From: CALVUJ01 sp045128835 | Lineage (GTDB): Bacteria > Bacillota_I > Bacilli_A > RFN20 > DUOF01 | Assembly: GCA_045128835.1 (NCBI GenBank) | Contig: JBGVRX010000029.1 | Span: 94,123-158,122 of the forward strand | Length of the DNA: 64,000 nt | Direction: 5' to 3' | Part shown: positions 1 to 8,935 of the stretch, in pieces | Position numbering within the stretch: the first letter of the stretch is position 1 | Layout of the letters: each line of letters begins with the position of its first letter | The notes under the pieces: generated by a model | Told to the model about the DNA's origin: nothing | Databases searched by the model: none | What the model saw: only the letters and a program-made list of their open reading frames with translations | Program-made: the position numbers and the translations under genes

Positions 1-3000
1 AACCTCGATATGTTTATCTGAAATTTCATCACCTTGTAATTTATATACCTTTTTAATTTCTTTTAAGATATATTTTTGAACAGATCTAACATCACTAACT
101 TCTAGTAATTGTTTTGGATTAATACTTCCATCTGTTAATTGTTGACCATTCTTAACTGTATCGCCAACTTTAACAATAACTTTTGAACCATAGTTAGTAA
201 CGTAAGTTTTCTTATCAAACTTGTTAGCAATAGTGATTTCACTTCTTCCGTTATTTTCGTTAATTTCTAAGATTTCACCACTTATTTCAGTAATTAAAGC
301 TTCACCCTTTGGATTACGAGATTCTACTAACTCTTGAATACGAGGTAAACCTTGAGTGATATCGGCACCAGCAACACCACCAGTATGGAAAGTACGCATT
401 GTTAATTGAGTACCACGTTCACCGATAGATTGAGCAGCCATAACACCTACAGCTTCTCCGATTTCAACTTCATTACCAGTTGCTAAGTTAACACCGTAAC
501 ATTTCTTACATACACCTTGTTCGCTCTTACAAGTAAACAATGTTCTAATTTCAACTTCTTTAATTCCTGCTGCAACGATTTCCTTAGCTTTTTGAGAACT
601 GATTAATTCATTTGCATGAACAATAATTTCTCCAGTTGTAGGATTTACAACATCTCTCATAGAAGTTCTACCGTATAATCTGTTTTGTAATGAAGAAATA
701 ACAGTATTTTCTTTTTCATTTATTAAATCACTTATAACTGTACCAGCATCACAACCACAATCTTCTTCGTTAACGATAATGTCGTGAGATACGTCAATAA
801 GTCTTCTTGTTAAGTAACCAGCATCAGCTGTTTTTAAGGCTGTATCTGTATTACCTTTTCTAGCACCGTGTGTAGAAATAAAGAATTCAGATACTGTTAA
901 ACCTTCTCTAAATGAAGATTTAATAGGAATTTCGATTGTTTGACCAGTTGTGTTAGCCATAGGTCCTCTCATACCACATAATTGAGAGAAGTTCTTGATA
1001 CTACCACGGGCACCTGATTCAGAAATGATACATAATGGGTTGAATTTATCTGCTTTGAATTGAGCTTCAACACAGTTACTTACTTGTTTCTTAACATCTT
1101 CCCATTTTTTAATAACTGCTTCGTATCTTCCTTTTTCATCAAGCAATCCTTTTTCAAACATAGCATTTGTTTTATCAACAATCTTGTCTGCTTCAGCGAT
1201 AATTCCTTCTTTTTCAGGAACTACTTTAATATCGCTAATAGAAATAGTAACACCAGATTTTGTAGAATATTTAAATCCTAAATCTTTTAAGTTATCCATC
1301 ATCTTAGAAGTTTCTAAAGTTCTAAACTTATTAAATACTTCTTTAATAATTGGACCGAAGTCACCTTTCTTATATGGTTTAGCTACAGGTAAGTTTTCAA
1401 CATATTCTTTAATGTTTGTACCTTTTTTAATGATGAATCTATCATTCATCTTAGTGAAACTACCAACATCAAATTCATTTAAATATTGGAAATCTTTAGG
1501 GAATATTGTATTGAATATAATCTTACCAACACTAGTTAATACATAGTCACCTTGATCGTATTGTGCAAAGCAAGGCTTATTCATTCCATCCATTCTAACA
1601 ACAATACGGTTGTGAGCATGAATTTGATTTGTAGAATATGCTAACATTACAGAATCAACATCTTTAAATACTTTACCATCACATTCAGCAAAATATCTAT
1701 AGTCTTCTGCCATCTTAACGTCGCCTTTTTGCTCATAGATTTCAGCAACTTCTAAGAAATCATTCTTGTTATATTCTTTAGATAAGTAATACATACCTAA
1801 AAGCATATCTTGAGATGGGCTTACGATAGGTTCTCCATCCTTTGGTGAAAGAATGTTATTAGAAGCTAGCATTAATACTCTAGATTCAGTTTTTGCTTCT
1901 TCACTTAAAGGAACGTGAACTGCCATTTGGTCTCCATCAAAGTCGGCATTGAAGGCACTACATACAAGTGGGTGCAATCTAATGGCTTTACCTTCTACTA
2001 GTTTAGGCTCGAATGCTTGGATTGAAAGTCTGTGAAGTGTAGGAGCACGGTTAAGTAATACTGGATGTTCTTTACTTACTGCTTGAACTACATCCCAAAT
2101 TCTATCATCCATTTTATCGATCATTTTATCTGCTTTTTTATGAGAATCAACAATTCCTCTCTTTATCATTTCACAAGCAATGAAAGGTCTAAATAATTGA
2201 ACTGCCATTTCTCTAGGTAATCCACATTGATACATTTTTAAATCTGGTCCTACAGCGATAACACTACGTCCAGAGTAGTCAACTCTCTTACCTAATAAGT
2301 GTTGACGGAATCTACCTTGTTTTCCTTTTAATGAGTGAGATAGAGATTTTAATGCTCTACCACCAGCACCAGTAACAGGTTTATTTTTTCTTCCGTTATC
2401 AATTAATGCATCTACAGCTTCTTGAAGCATACGTTTTTCGTTGTTTAAAATAACTGTAGGAGCATTCATATCTTGTAATTTTTTAAGTCTTATATTACGA
2501 GAAATAACTCTTCTATATAAGTCATTTAAGTCACTAGCAGCAAGTCTACCACCATCTAATTGAAGTAAAGGTCTTAAATCAGGTGGGATAACTGGAAGTG
2601 CTGTAAGAATCATCCATTCAGGTTTGTTGTCTGATTGTCTGAATGAGTTGATTACTTCTAGTCTCTTTAATAATTTTACTCTTCTTTGGTTTTTATCACC
2701 TTGAGTATCTTTTAATTCAGCTTTAATTTTTACAAATTCAGCATCAACGTCCATACCGCTTAACAATTCTTTAATTGCTTCAGCACCAACACCAAATCTA
2801 GCATTTGTGAAATCGCTAATGAAATTAGCGTTATTACTAAATTCAAATGGTTCTTTTGGATTATTGATTCTTTCAAGTAAAGAAGCACCATATGTATATT
2901 CATATGATTCTGGATCTAATTTTTCTAAAATTTCTCCAACAATAACACTAAATCTTTCTCTAGCTGTTTTTTCATCTAAAACATCACCTTTAGACAAGTG

Positions 3001-3438
3001 TTTACAAGTACCTGCATCCAAAACAACTTGTGACATGAAATAAATTACTTCTTCAACTTGCTTAGCAGGGATATCAAGGACTAATCCCATTTTAGGAGAT
3101 ATACCCTTGATATACCAAATATGAGCAACTGGAGTAGCTAGTTCAATATGCCCTAATCTCTCTCTTCTAACACTCTTAGAAGTAATTTCAACTCCACATT
3201 TTTCACAAACCATACCTTGGAAACGGATTTTTTTGTATTTTCCACAGTGACATTCATAGTCCTTACTAGGACCAAAGATTTTTTCACAGAATAATCCATC
3301 TAATTCAGGTTTTTGAGAACGATAGTTTATAGTTTCTGCTTTTTTAACTTCACCATAAGACCATTCTCTAATTTTTTCAGGAGAAGCAAGTCCTACCTTA
3401 ACTGCTGCATAACGATTTACATCCATAGTTGTAGCCAT
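1..3438 (-). CDS. rpoC: DNA-directed RNA polymerase subunit beta' (3' end outside window)
   Basis: This is the largest catalytic subunit of RNA polymerase. The ATG at 3438 follows an AAGGGGG ribosome binding site. The frame stays open to base 1, giving 1146 codons; comparison with other Firmicutes beta' chains suggests roughly the last 120 residues lie outside. Visible landmarks are the N-terminal zinc finger (ECHCGKYK followed by VCEKCGVE, about residues 60-80), the switch and lid region (LGKRVDYSGRSVI), the Mg-binding catalytic loop NADFDGD at residues 497-503, and the second zinc site (CGCDAGT and TCKSEQGVCKKCYG). The open end reads VYKLQGDEISDKHIEV, typical of the conserved C-terminal region. 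It starts 13 bases after rpoB and is certainly co-transcribed with it. Identification is secure. Confidence 0.98.
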   Translation of the reverse strand, partial: MATTMDVNRYAAVKVGLASPEKIREWSYGEVKKAETINYRSQKPELDGLFCEKIFGPSKDYECHCGKYKKIRFQGMVCEKCGVEITSKSVRRERLGHIELATPVAHIWYIKGISPKMGLVLDIPAKQVEEVIYFMSQVVLDAGTCKHLSKGDVLDEKTARERFSVIVGEILEKLDPESYEYTYGASLLERINNPKEPFEFSNNANFISDFTNARFGVGAEAIKELLSGMDVDAEFVKIKAELKDTQGDKNQRRVKLLKRLEVINSFRQSDNKPEWMILTALPVIPPDLRPLLQLDGGRLAASDLNDLYRRVISRNIRLKKLQDMNAPTVILNNEKRMLQEAVDALIDNGRKNKPVTGAGGRALKSLSHSLKGKQGRFRQHLLGKRVDYSGRSVIAVGPDLKMYQCGLPREMAVQLFRPFIACEMIKRGIVDSHKKADKMIDKMDDRIWDVVQAVSKEHPVLLNRAPTLHRLSIQAFEPKLVEGKAIRLHPLVCSAFNADFDGDQMAVHVPLSEEAKTESRVLMLASNNILSPKDGEPIVSPSQDMLLGMYYLSKEYNKNDFLEVAEIYEQKGDVKMAEDYRYFAECDGKVFKDVDSVMLAYSTNQIHAHNRIVVRMDGMNKPCFAQYDQGDYVLTSVGKIIFNTIFPKDFQYLNEFDVGSFTKMNDRFIIKKGTNIKEYVENLPVAKPYKKGDFGPIIKEVFNKFRTLETSKMMDNLKDLGFKYSTKSGVTISISDIKVVPEKEGIIAEADKIVDKTNAMFEKGLLDEKGRYEAVIKKWEDVKKQVSNCVEAQFKADKFNPLCIISESGARGSIKNFSQLCGMRGPMANTTGQTIEIPIKSSFREGLTVSEFFISTHGARKGNTDTALKTADAGYLTRRLIDVSHDIIVNEEDCGCDAGTVISDLINEKENTVISSLQNRLYGRTSMRDVVNPTTGEIIVHANELISSQKAKEIVAAGIKEVEIRTLFTCKSEQGVCKKCYGVNLATGNEVEIGEAVGVMAAQSIGERGTQLTMRTFHTGGVAGADITQGLPRIQELVESRNPKGEALITEISGEILEINENNGRSEITIANKFDKKTYVTNYGSKVIVKVGDTVKNGQQLTDGSINPKQLLEVSDVRSVQKYILKEIKKVYKLQGDEISDKHIEV

Positions 3439-3451
3439 TTATTTTCCCCCT

Positions 3452-6400
3452 TTACTCGTAATCCTCATCATCGTAGTCATCCATCATTGCTTCAGTTGCA
3501 TCATCAACTGCTACGAAATCTGAGAATTGTTCTTTAATTGTATCTGCTAATCTTCTTTCTTCTCTTTCTTGATATTTAGTTGATGCTTTCATATCAATTA
3601 TTTCACCATCAACATCGTAAACGTTAATATCAATAGCAAGAGCTTGTAATTCTTTTTGTAAAACCTTAAATGATTCTGGAACACCAGGTTTTGGTAAAGA
3701 TTTTCCTTTAATGATAGCTTCGTATGTTTTTACTCTTCCTATTACATCATCAGATTTAATAGTTAACATTTCTTGTAATGTGTGAGCTGCACCATATGCT
3801 TCTAATGCCCAAACTTCCATTTCTCCAAATCTTTGACCACCGTTTTGTGCTTTACCACCTAAAGGTTGTTGAGTAACTAATGAATAAGGTCCTGTAGCAC
3901 GAGCATGTAACTTATCATCAACCATGTGAGCAAGTTTTAACATGTACATAACACCTACAGAAATTCTAGCATCGAATGGTTCTCCAGTTCTTCCATCATA
4001 AAGAATAGTTTTTCCATCTTCAGCAATGCCAGCTTCTTTCATCATTTTCTTTAAATCTTCGTCTTTAACTCCATCGAATACTGGAGTAGCAACTTTCATA
4101 CCAAGTTTCTTAGCTGCATATCCTAAGTGCATTTCTAAAACTTGTCCGATATTCATACGAGAAGGAACTCCTAGAGGGTTTAACATGATATCTACTGGAG
4201 TACCATCTGGTAAGAATGGCATATCTTCTTGAGGCATAATACGTGAGATAACACCTTTGTTACCATGACGTCCAGCCATCTTATCACCTTCAGATATTTT
4301 ACGTTTTTGAGCAACATATACTCTTATCATCTCGTTAACTCCTGGTTCTAATTCATCACCATTTTTACGAGAGAAATATTTAACATCAAGAACGATACCA
4401 GCACCACCGTGAGGAACACGAAGTGATTTATCTTTACCTTCTTTAGTCTTTTCACCAAAGATAGCCATTAATAATTTTTCTTCTGGAGTTGGTTCGCTTT
4501 GTCCTTTTGGAGTAATTTTACCAACTAAGATATCTCCTTCTTTAACTTCAGCACCAGGTATAACAATACCACGAGCATCTAAGTGAGATTTAGCATCTTC
4601 ACCAACGTTAGGAACATCACGAGTAATTTCCTCAGGGCCTAATTTTGTATCTCTACATTCAATTTTATAGTCTTCAATATGAATTGAAGTATAAACATCA
4701 TCTTTAACTAATCTATCTGACATGATAATAGCATCCTCGTAGTTATATCCATCCCATGTCATGAATGCTATAGTAACGTTTTGTCCTAATGCTAATTCAC
4801 CATTTTGAATAGCACCACCATCAGCTAAAACATCGCCAACACTTACTTTTTGACCTTCAACAACACTAGGAATTTGATTTAAACAAGTTCCTTGGTTACT
4901 GCTTGCAAATTTCTTTAAATTATATGTATGTTCACCATCTTTAGCTTGAACCTTAACTTTTTTAGCATCAACATAAGTAACTGTTCCGTCGACTTTACTT
5001 AATAAAGATGAACCAGAGTCGTGCGCGATTTTTCTTTCAACACCTGTACCAACATATGGAGAATCAGGTTTTACTAAAGGAATAGCTTGACGTTGCATGT
5101 TTGCGGCCATTAGAGCACGGTGAGCATCATCGTTTTCAAGGAAAGGAATACAAGATGTAGATATTGAAATTAATTGCTTAGGAGAAACGTCAACGTAGTC
5201 AACATCTTCTTTTCTAATCAATAAGTTTTCACCTCTATGACGAGCAACAACTCTGTCATCTAAGATATATCCATCTTTATCCATATTAATGTTAGCTTGA
5301 GCAACAGTGAAATCATTTTCTTGGTCTGCTGTCAAGTAATCACATTCTTCTAATACTCTGTTATTTGTTTTATCTACTCTTCTATAAGGAGTTTGAATAA
5401 ATCCATTATCATCTAATTTTGCATAAGTTGCTAAGTTAGAAATCAAACCGATGTTAGCGCCTTCTGGTGTTTCAATCGGACAAATTCTACCGTAGTGTGA
5501 ATAGTGAACATCACGAACTTCTACACCAGCTCTATCTTTATTTAATCCACCAGGACCTAAAGCACTAATTCTTCTCTTGTTTGCAAGTTCAGATAATGGG
5601 TTAGTTTGATCCATGAATTGTGCTAATTGAGAATAAGCAAAGAACTCTCTTAAAGCAGCACTTAGTGGTCTTATATTTGTTAAACTTTGAGGTGTAATAG
5701 ATGTTGTCTCAGAAATTGACATCTTTTCTTTAACACCTTTTTCCATTTTAGATAAACCTGCTCTGAATTGGTTTTGAATTAATTCACCTACAGATCTAAT
5801 TCTTCTGTTACCTAAGTGGTCAATATCATCATTGATAACATAACCATCAAATGCATTAAGGAAGAAAGAAAATGTTGCAATAATATCAGGAATATTTAAA
5901 TTTCTAACTTCGCTACTGCAATCATTACCAATAATTTTCATAGTCTTAGTTTGAGTTTCATCAGTATAAACAGTAATAATGTTTACGCTGTCTTCACCTT
6001 CACCATTTAAATATAAGTTTCTATTAACACTTAATGAAACGCTGTGAGCGCCTTTTTCAAAGAATCCAATGCTCTTCAAATGATCAACTTCAGTTTTAGT
6101 AATTAAAGTTCCTTTTGGATAAATTACTTCTCCTTCGCTATCAATTAAATGTTCTGCAACAACTTTACCTTGTAATCTAAAATAAGCACTTAACTTAGTA
6201 TTTATTTTAAATCTACCAGCTTTAGCTAAGTCATATCTCTTTTTATCGAAATATTTTTGGAACATTAAGTTTCTTGAACCTTCTTCAGTTGCTGGTTCAC
6301 CAGGTCTTAATTTTGTATAAATTTCAATTAAAGCTTCTCTAGAATTACTAGTTGGATCTTTTTCAAAAGTGTTGTTTAAGTAAACGCTTTCTCCAAATAA

Positions 6401-7024
6401 TTCAGTAATATCTTCATTACTTTCTAATCCGATTGCTCTTAATAATACAGTAGCAGGAATCTTTCTTTCTCTATCGATTCTTACATGTAATACATCATGT
6501 GAATCTGATTCAAATTCCAACCAAGCTCCTCTAATTGGATGAACTTCACCATTAGAAATTAATTTACCAGTTTTTTCATCTCTTCCACAGTTGAAGTACG
6601 CTCCAGGAGATCTAGCTAATTGAGAAACGATAACTTTTTCATTTCCACTAATGACAAAAGTGCCAGCATCACTCATTGCAGGCATTTCGCCAAAGAATAC
6701 ATCGCTTTCTTTAATTTCTCCCGTTTCATTATTGATCAAACGTAGAGTTGCTCTCATAGGATAAGCATAAGTTAGATAACGATCTCTACATTGTTCGATA
6801 TCATATTTTGGTTTCTCGAACCTACAATTAACGAACTCCATAACGAAATTCCCATTTGGGCTTTCGATTGGATAAATGTCGTTAAATGCATCAATAATTC
6901 CCTCGTTGATAAACCATTCATAAGACTTTTGTTGGATTTCAACAAGATTAGGAATAGGCAATGAACCACTAATTTTAGAAAAGTCTTTTCTCTCAGTAGT
7001 TAGGCCATTTTTGTTTATTGCCAC
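3452..7024 (-). CDS. rpoB: DNA-directed RNA polymerase subunit beta
   Basis: Second-largest subunit of RNA polymerase, 1190 residues. The frame extends upstream to a TTG at 7072, but I chose the GTG at 7024: it is preceded by AAGAGGTG at six-base spacing and gives the expected N-terminus. Conserved blocks are all present: DHLGNRRIRSVGE, the rifampicin region (SQLAQFMDQTNP, then NKRRISALGPGGL), IETPEGANIGLI, GRHGNKGVISRI, and GGKAQNGGQRFGEMEVWALE near the C-terminus. The residue matching E. coli His526 is Asn (Asn482 here, codon 5579-5581), while the equivalents of Asp516 and Ser531 are unchanged. The gene has its own promoter after the tmk terminator, so rpoBC is uncoupled from rplJL by dedicated signals. 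Confidence 0.98.
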   Translation of the reverse strand: MAINKNGLTTERKDFSKISGSLPIPNLVEIQQKSYEWFINEGIIDAFNDIYPIESPNGNFVMEFVNCRFEKPKYDIEQCRDRYLTYAYPMRATLRLINNETGEIKESDVFFGEMPAMSDAGTFVISGNEKVIVSQLARSPGAYFNCGRDEKTGKLISNGEVHPIRGAWLEFESDSHDVLHVRIDRERKIPATVLLRAIGLESNEDITELFGESVYLNNTFEKDPTSNSREALIEIYTKLRPGEPATEEGSRNLMFQKYFDKKRYDLAKAGRFKINTKLSAYFRLQGKVVAEHLIDSEGEVIYPKGTLITKTEVDHLKSIGFFEKGAHSVSLSVNRNLYLNGEGEDSVNIITVYTDETQTKTMKIIGNDCSSEVRNLNIPDIIATFSFFLNAFDGYVINDDIDHLGNRRIRSVGELIQNQFRAGLSKMEKGVKEKMSISETTSITPQSLTNIRPLSAALREFFAYSQLAQFMDQTNPLSELANKRRISALGPGGLNKDRAGVEVRDVHYSHYGRICPIETPEGANIGLISNLATYAKLDDNGFIQTPYRRVDKTNNRVLEECDYLTADQENDFTVAQANINMDKDGYILDDRVVARHRGENLLIRKEDVDYVDVSPKQLISISTSCIPFLENDDAHRALMAANMQRQAIPLVKPDSPYVGTGVERKIAHDSGSSLLSKVDGTVTYVDAKKVKVQAKDGEHTYNLKKFASSNQGTCLNQIPSVVEGQKVSVGDVLADGGAIQNGELALGQNVTIAFMTWDGYNYEDAIIMSDRLVKDDVYTSIHIEDYKIECRDTKLGPEEITRDVPNVGEDAKSHLDARGIVIPGAEVKEGDILVGKITPKGQSEPTPEEKLLMAIFGEKTKEGKDKSLRVPHGGAGIVLDVKYFSRKNGDELEPGVNEMIRVYVAQKRKISEGDKMAGRHGNKGVISRIMPQEDMPFLPDGTPVDIMLNPLGVPSRMNIGQVLEMHLGYAAKKLGMKVATPVFDGVKDEDLKKMMKEAGIAEDGKTILYDGRTGEPFDARISVGVMYMLKLAHMVDDKLHARATGPYSLVTQQPLGGKAQNGGQRFGEMEVWALEAYGAAHTLQEMLTIKSDDVIGRVKTYEAIIKGKSLPKPGVPESFKVLQKELQALAIDINVYDVDGEIIDMKASTKYQEREERRLADTIKEQFSDFVAVDDATEAMMDDYDDEDYE

Positions 7025-7078
7025 AACATTCACCTCTTTCAGTTTTGTCCTTTTTGGGCATAAAAAAGACAATTAGAC

Positions 7079-7112
7079 ATTATAGTTTAACATGCTATAG
7101 CGCAAGTGTCAA
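7079..7112 (-). promoter_or_regulatory. rpoBC promoter
   Basis: A perfect -35 TTGACA (7107-7112) is followed at 17 bases by TAAACT (7084-7089). Overlapping it by one base and shifted five bases downstream is a perfect -10 TATAAT (7079-7084), which is 22 bases from the -35. Either or both -10 elements could be used. The site lies between the tmk terminator and the rpoB start, as expected for a strong housekeeping promoter. Confidence 0.75.
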
Positions 7113-7140
7113 CCAACTTTTAACTTATTTTCTTTTTTAT

Positions 7141-7165
7141 AAAAAAAGAAGGCCACTGCCTTCTT
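7141..7165 (-). terminator. tmk intrinsic terminator
   Basis: On the minus strand an 8-bp stem AAGAAGGC/GCCTTCTT with a four-base loop directly follows the tmk stop codon and runs into seven T residues. Confidence 0.88.
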
Positions 7166-7828
7166 CTATGCAATTTTATTACAAATTTCTTTATGAATTT
7201 GTTCAATAGATTTCATCTTGTTATTTTCATCACACAATATTATGTCCCAATTCAAATAATCAGCCAAAAACACCGCATTATCATAAACTTTTTTCATGAA
7301 AGATAGATCTCTTTCGTGCAAATCTTGGGCAATACCATCATTTTGCTTTCTTGCATTTCTCATTTCAGTAACCAAATCAAAAGGGGCAGTCAAGAATATA
7401 ACTTCATCAGGTTTCCCTATCCCTAATTTTTCATATTCAAAGTCACAAACATAATCAACAAATCTTTTCCTTTCTTCCTTATTTTCAATAACCGAAGCCT
7501 GATATATCAAACTTGATGTAGTGTATCTATCTAAAAGAATCGTTTTCCCTTCATCATACGCTTTTTTTAATTCGATATTCCACGTAATAACTCTGTCATT
7601 AGCATACAAACTATTAACAAAATAAGGCGATAACTCATTTGGTTTACCATATTTCCCACTTAAATATTCTTCAACACCTTTACCTTGGTATGTATCATAA
7701 GATGGAAAATGATGTTTAACAACACTTTCACCTTTATTTACCAAAAATTCCTCTAGTAACTTGTATTGCGTAGACTTGCCTATGCCATCGCAAGCACCTT
7801 CAACAACTATAATTTTTCCTTTTCCCAT
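7166..7828 (-). CDS. tmk: Thymidylate kinase (dTMP kinase), variant P-loop
   Basis: Phosphorylates dTMP to dTDP in the cytoplasm. The protein has 220 residues, the usual length. The ATG at 7828 has GGGGAG nine bases upstream; the frame is open further upstream (to 7924) but that stretch contains a promoter and a terminator, so it is not translated. The N-terminal P-loop reads EGACDGIGKSTQ, one residue longer than the usual EGxDGxGKST spacing. The TMK signature DRYTTSSLIYQAS is intact, and IFLTAPFDLVTEMRNARK matches the segment before the lid. Its position between the rsmC-like gene and rpoB is not the usual one in Firmicutes. It has its own promoter and terminator, so it is a stand-alone unit. 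A related deoxynucleoside kinase role is a minor alternative. Confidence 0.85.
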   Translation of the reverse strand: MGKGKIIVVEGACDGIGKSTQYKLLEEFLVNKGESVVKHHFPSYDTYQGKGVEEYLSGKYGKPNELSPYFVNSLYANDRVITWNIELKKAYDEGKTILLDRYTTSSLIYQASVIENKEERKRFVDYVCDFEYEKLGIGKPDEVIFLTAPFDLVTEMRNARKQNDGIAQDLHERDLSFMKKVYDNAVFLADYLNWDIILCDENNKMKSIEQIHKEICNKIA

Positions 7829-7849
7829 ATTAACACTCTCCCCACAAAA

Positions 7850-7878
7850 ATTATACCACAAACAACAATCTATATCAC
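7850..7878 (-). promoter_or_regulatory. tmk promoter
   Basis: Perfect -10 TATAAT (7850-7855) with an extended TGG just upstream, and -35 GTGATA (7873-7878) at a 17-base spacer. It lies between the upstream terminator and the tmk start. Confidence 0.72.
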
Positions 7879-7892
7879 CTAAATAATTAAAC

Positions 7893-7913
7893 AAAAAAGA
7901 GAGTTTCCTCCCT
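7893..7913 (-). terminator. Terminator after the rsmC-like gene
   Basis: Minus-strand stem AGGGAG/CTCTCT (one G-U pair) closed by a GAAA loop and followed by a T-run. It begins at the stop codon of the methyltransferase and separates it from tmk. Confidence 0.75.
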
Positions 7914-8507
7914 TTATTCAACAACCGATTTCAATATATAAAAGCCACTGTCTCTTTTAACTATTTCACAATTCCCATATACTTCAGTCATCTTTTTCTT
8001 TGCACTATCCGCACCTTGATTTTTTCTTATAACAACCCACAATTCACCTTGTTCACTCAAATATTCTTTAGCCTTTTCTAAAATTTCAAAAACAACTTTT
8101 TTACCCGCTCTAATTGGAGGATTACTTATAACAACGTCATATCTCCCATTAGCTTTTTCGTAAATATCGCTCTCATAAACTTTACAATTAGAAACGCCAT
8201 TTAAAATTATGTTTTCTTCACACAATCCTACAGCCCTCTTATTTATCTCTAACATATCAACTTCACTATCAGCAACTTTAGCAATAGTTATACCAATAAC
8301 ACCAACACCAGCCCCAACATCTAACGTTCTACCTCTTTTTTCCGAATTCAAAAAAGCAGTAAGTAAAATCTCACTTCCTTCATCTATTTCATTTTTAGAA
8401 AAAACGCCATTGTCGCTAGAAAACTTAAAAGCAAAACCTTTGAAATTGAAATAAAGATTTCTTTTTTCACTCTTCAAACTATCATCATTAACAAAGTAGT
8501 GCCCCAT
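7914..8507 (-). CDS. rsmC: RsmC/YbxB-like 16S rRNA guanine-N2 methyltransferase
   Basis: A class I SAM-dependent methyltransferase of 197 residues, the short single-domain form found in Firmicutes. The SAM-binding motif DVGAGVGVIG is near residue 62, an acidic residue closes beta-2 (VDMLEINKRA), and the catalytic NPP motif appears as ISNPPIRAGK. This is the N2-guanine signature of the RsmC family, which modifies 16S rRNA G1207. The place between rplL and rpoB matches ybxB in Bacillus, which supports orthology. The ATG at 8507 shares one base with the stop of the zinc-ribbon gene, with GAGGTG seven bases before it, so the two are translationally coupled. Confidence 0.85.
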   Translation of the reverse strand: MGHYFVNDDSLKSEKRNLYFNFKGFAFKFSSDNGVFSKNEIDEGSEILLTAFLNSEKRGRTLDVGAGVGVIGITIAKVADSEVDMLEINKRAVGLCEENIILNGVSNCKVYESDIYEKANGRYDVVISNPPIRAGKKVVFEILEKAKEYLSEQGELWVVIRKNQGADSAKKKMTEVYGNCEIVKRDSGFYILKSVVE

Positions 8508-8836
8508 TAAATAGCACCTCTATCTTTCAAAAAAACATATAAAGCAACGCCCAAAATCACCATAACAATAAACCATTTTAATGTTTCGCCTTTTTTATAA
8601 TCACACGCTTGGCAATATCCTCTAACTAGTTTTTGGCCACAATGAGGGCATGTTTTTGCCGCCTTACCTTTTTTGCCACCTCTGCTTCTATATCCACATC
8701 TATAGCAAACCCCTTTAACCATCGGTTCACCACACTCTGGACACGAATGAAATTTATCCCTTTTTCTATAACCGCATTCAAAACAAACACCAGTATCTGA
8801 ATCAACATAGTGTCCACATCTAGGACATCTAGCCAT
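8507..8836 (-). CDS. Triple zinc-ribbon protein with C-terminal membrane helix
   Basis: A 109-residue protein made of three consecutive zinc ribbons, each a CPxCG knuckle paired with a second CxxC knuckle (CPRCG/CFECG, CPECG/CYRCG, CPHCG/CQACD). A basic linker and one hydrophobic segment (WFIVMVILGVALYVFL) follow near the C-terminus, then a short charged tail. The ATG at 8836 has GGGAG nine bases upstream; the frame is open further upstream, but the reading there has no support. A possible -10 TATAAT sits at 8859-8864, with no good -35. The product is predicted to be a tail-anchored membrane protein with its zinc ribbons in the cytoplasm. Function is unknown. Zinc ribbons of this kind often bind nucleic acid or other proteins, and the location in a ribosomal operon is suggestive only. 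Confidence 0.8.
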   Translation of the reverse strand: MARCPRCGHYVDSDTGVCFECGYRKRDKFHSCPECGEPMVKGVCYRCGYRSRGGKKGKAAKTCPHCGQKLVRGYCQACDYKKGETLKWFIVMVILGVALYVFLKDRGAI

Positions 8837-8880
8837 AATTATCAACTCCCACAATACTATTATAATCGTTTTATATACAA

Positions 8881-8908
8881 AAAAAAAGAAAGTCCTCAAC
8901 GGACTTTC
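8881..8908 (-). terminator. rplJL terminator
   Basis: Perfect 8-bp stem GAAAGTCC/GGACTTTC with a five-base loop and at least seven T residues, just downstream of rplL on the minus strand. Confidence 0.9.
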
Positions 8909-8935
8909 TAAAAAGTTAATATTAATTATCTTAAA

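Noticed and set aside
7060..7080. 13-base match TGTCTAATTGTCT shared between the rpoB leader and the region at 39230-39246
   Set aside because: In AT-rich DNA of this length many 13-base matches are expected by chance, and the position relative to the promoters differs.
7829..7924. N-terminal extension of tmk by 32 residues in the open frame
   Set aside because: The stretch contains a terminator, an extended -10 promoter and the ribosome binding site for the ATG at 7828. It is also not similar to any TMK N-terminus.
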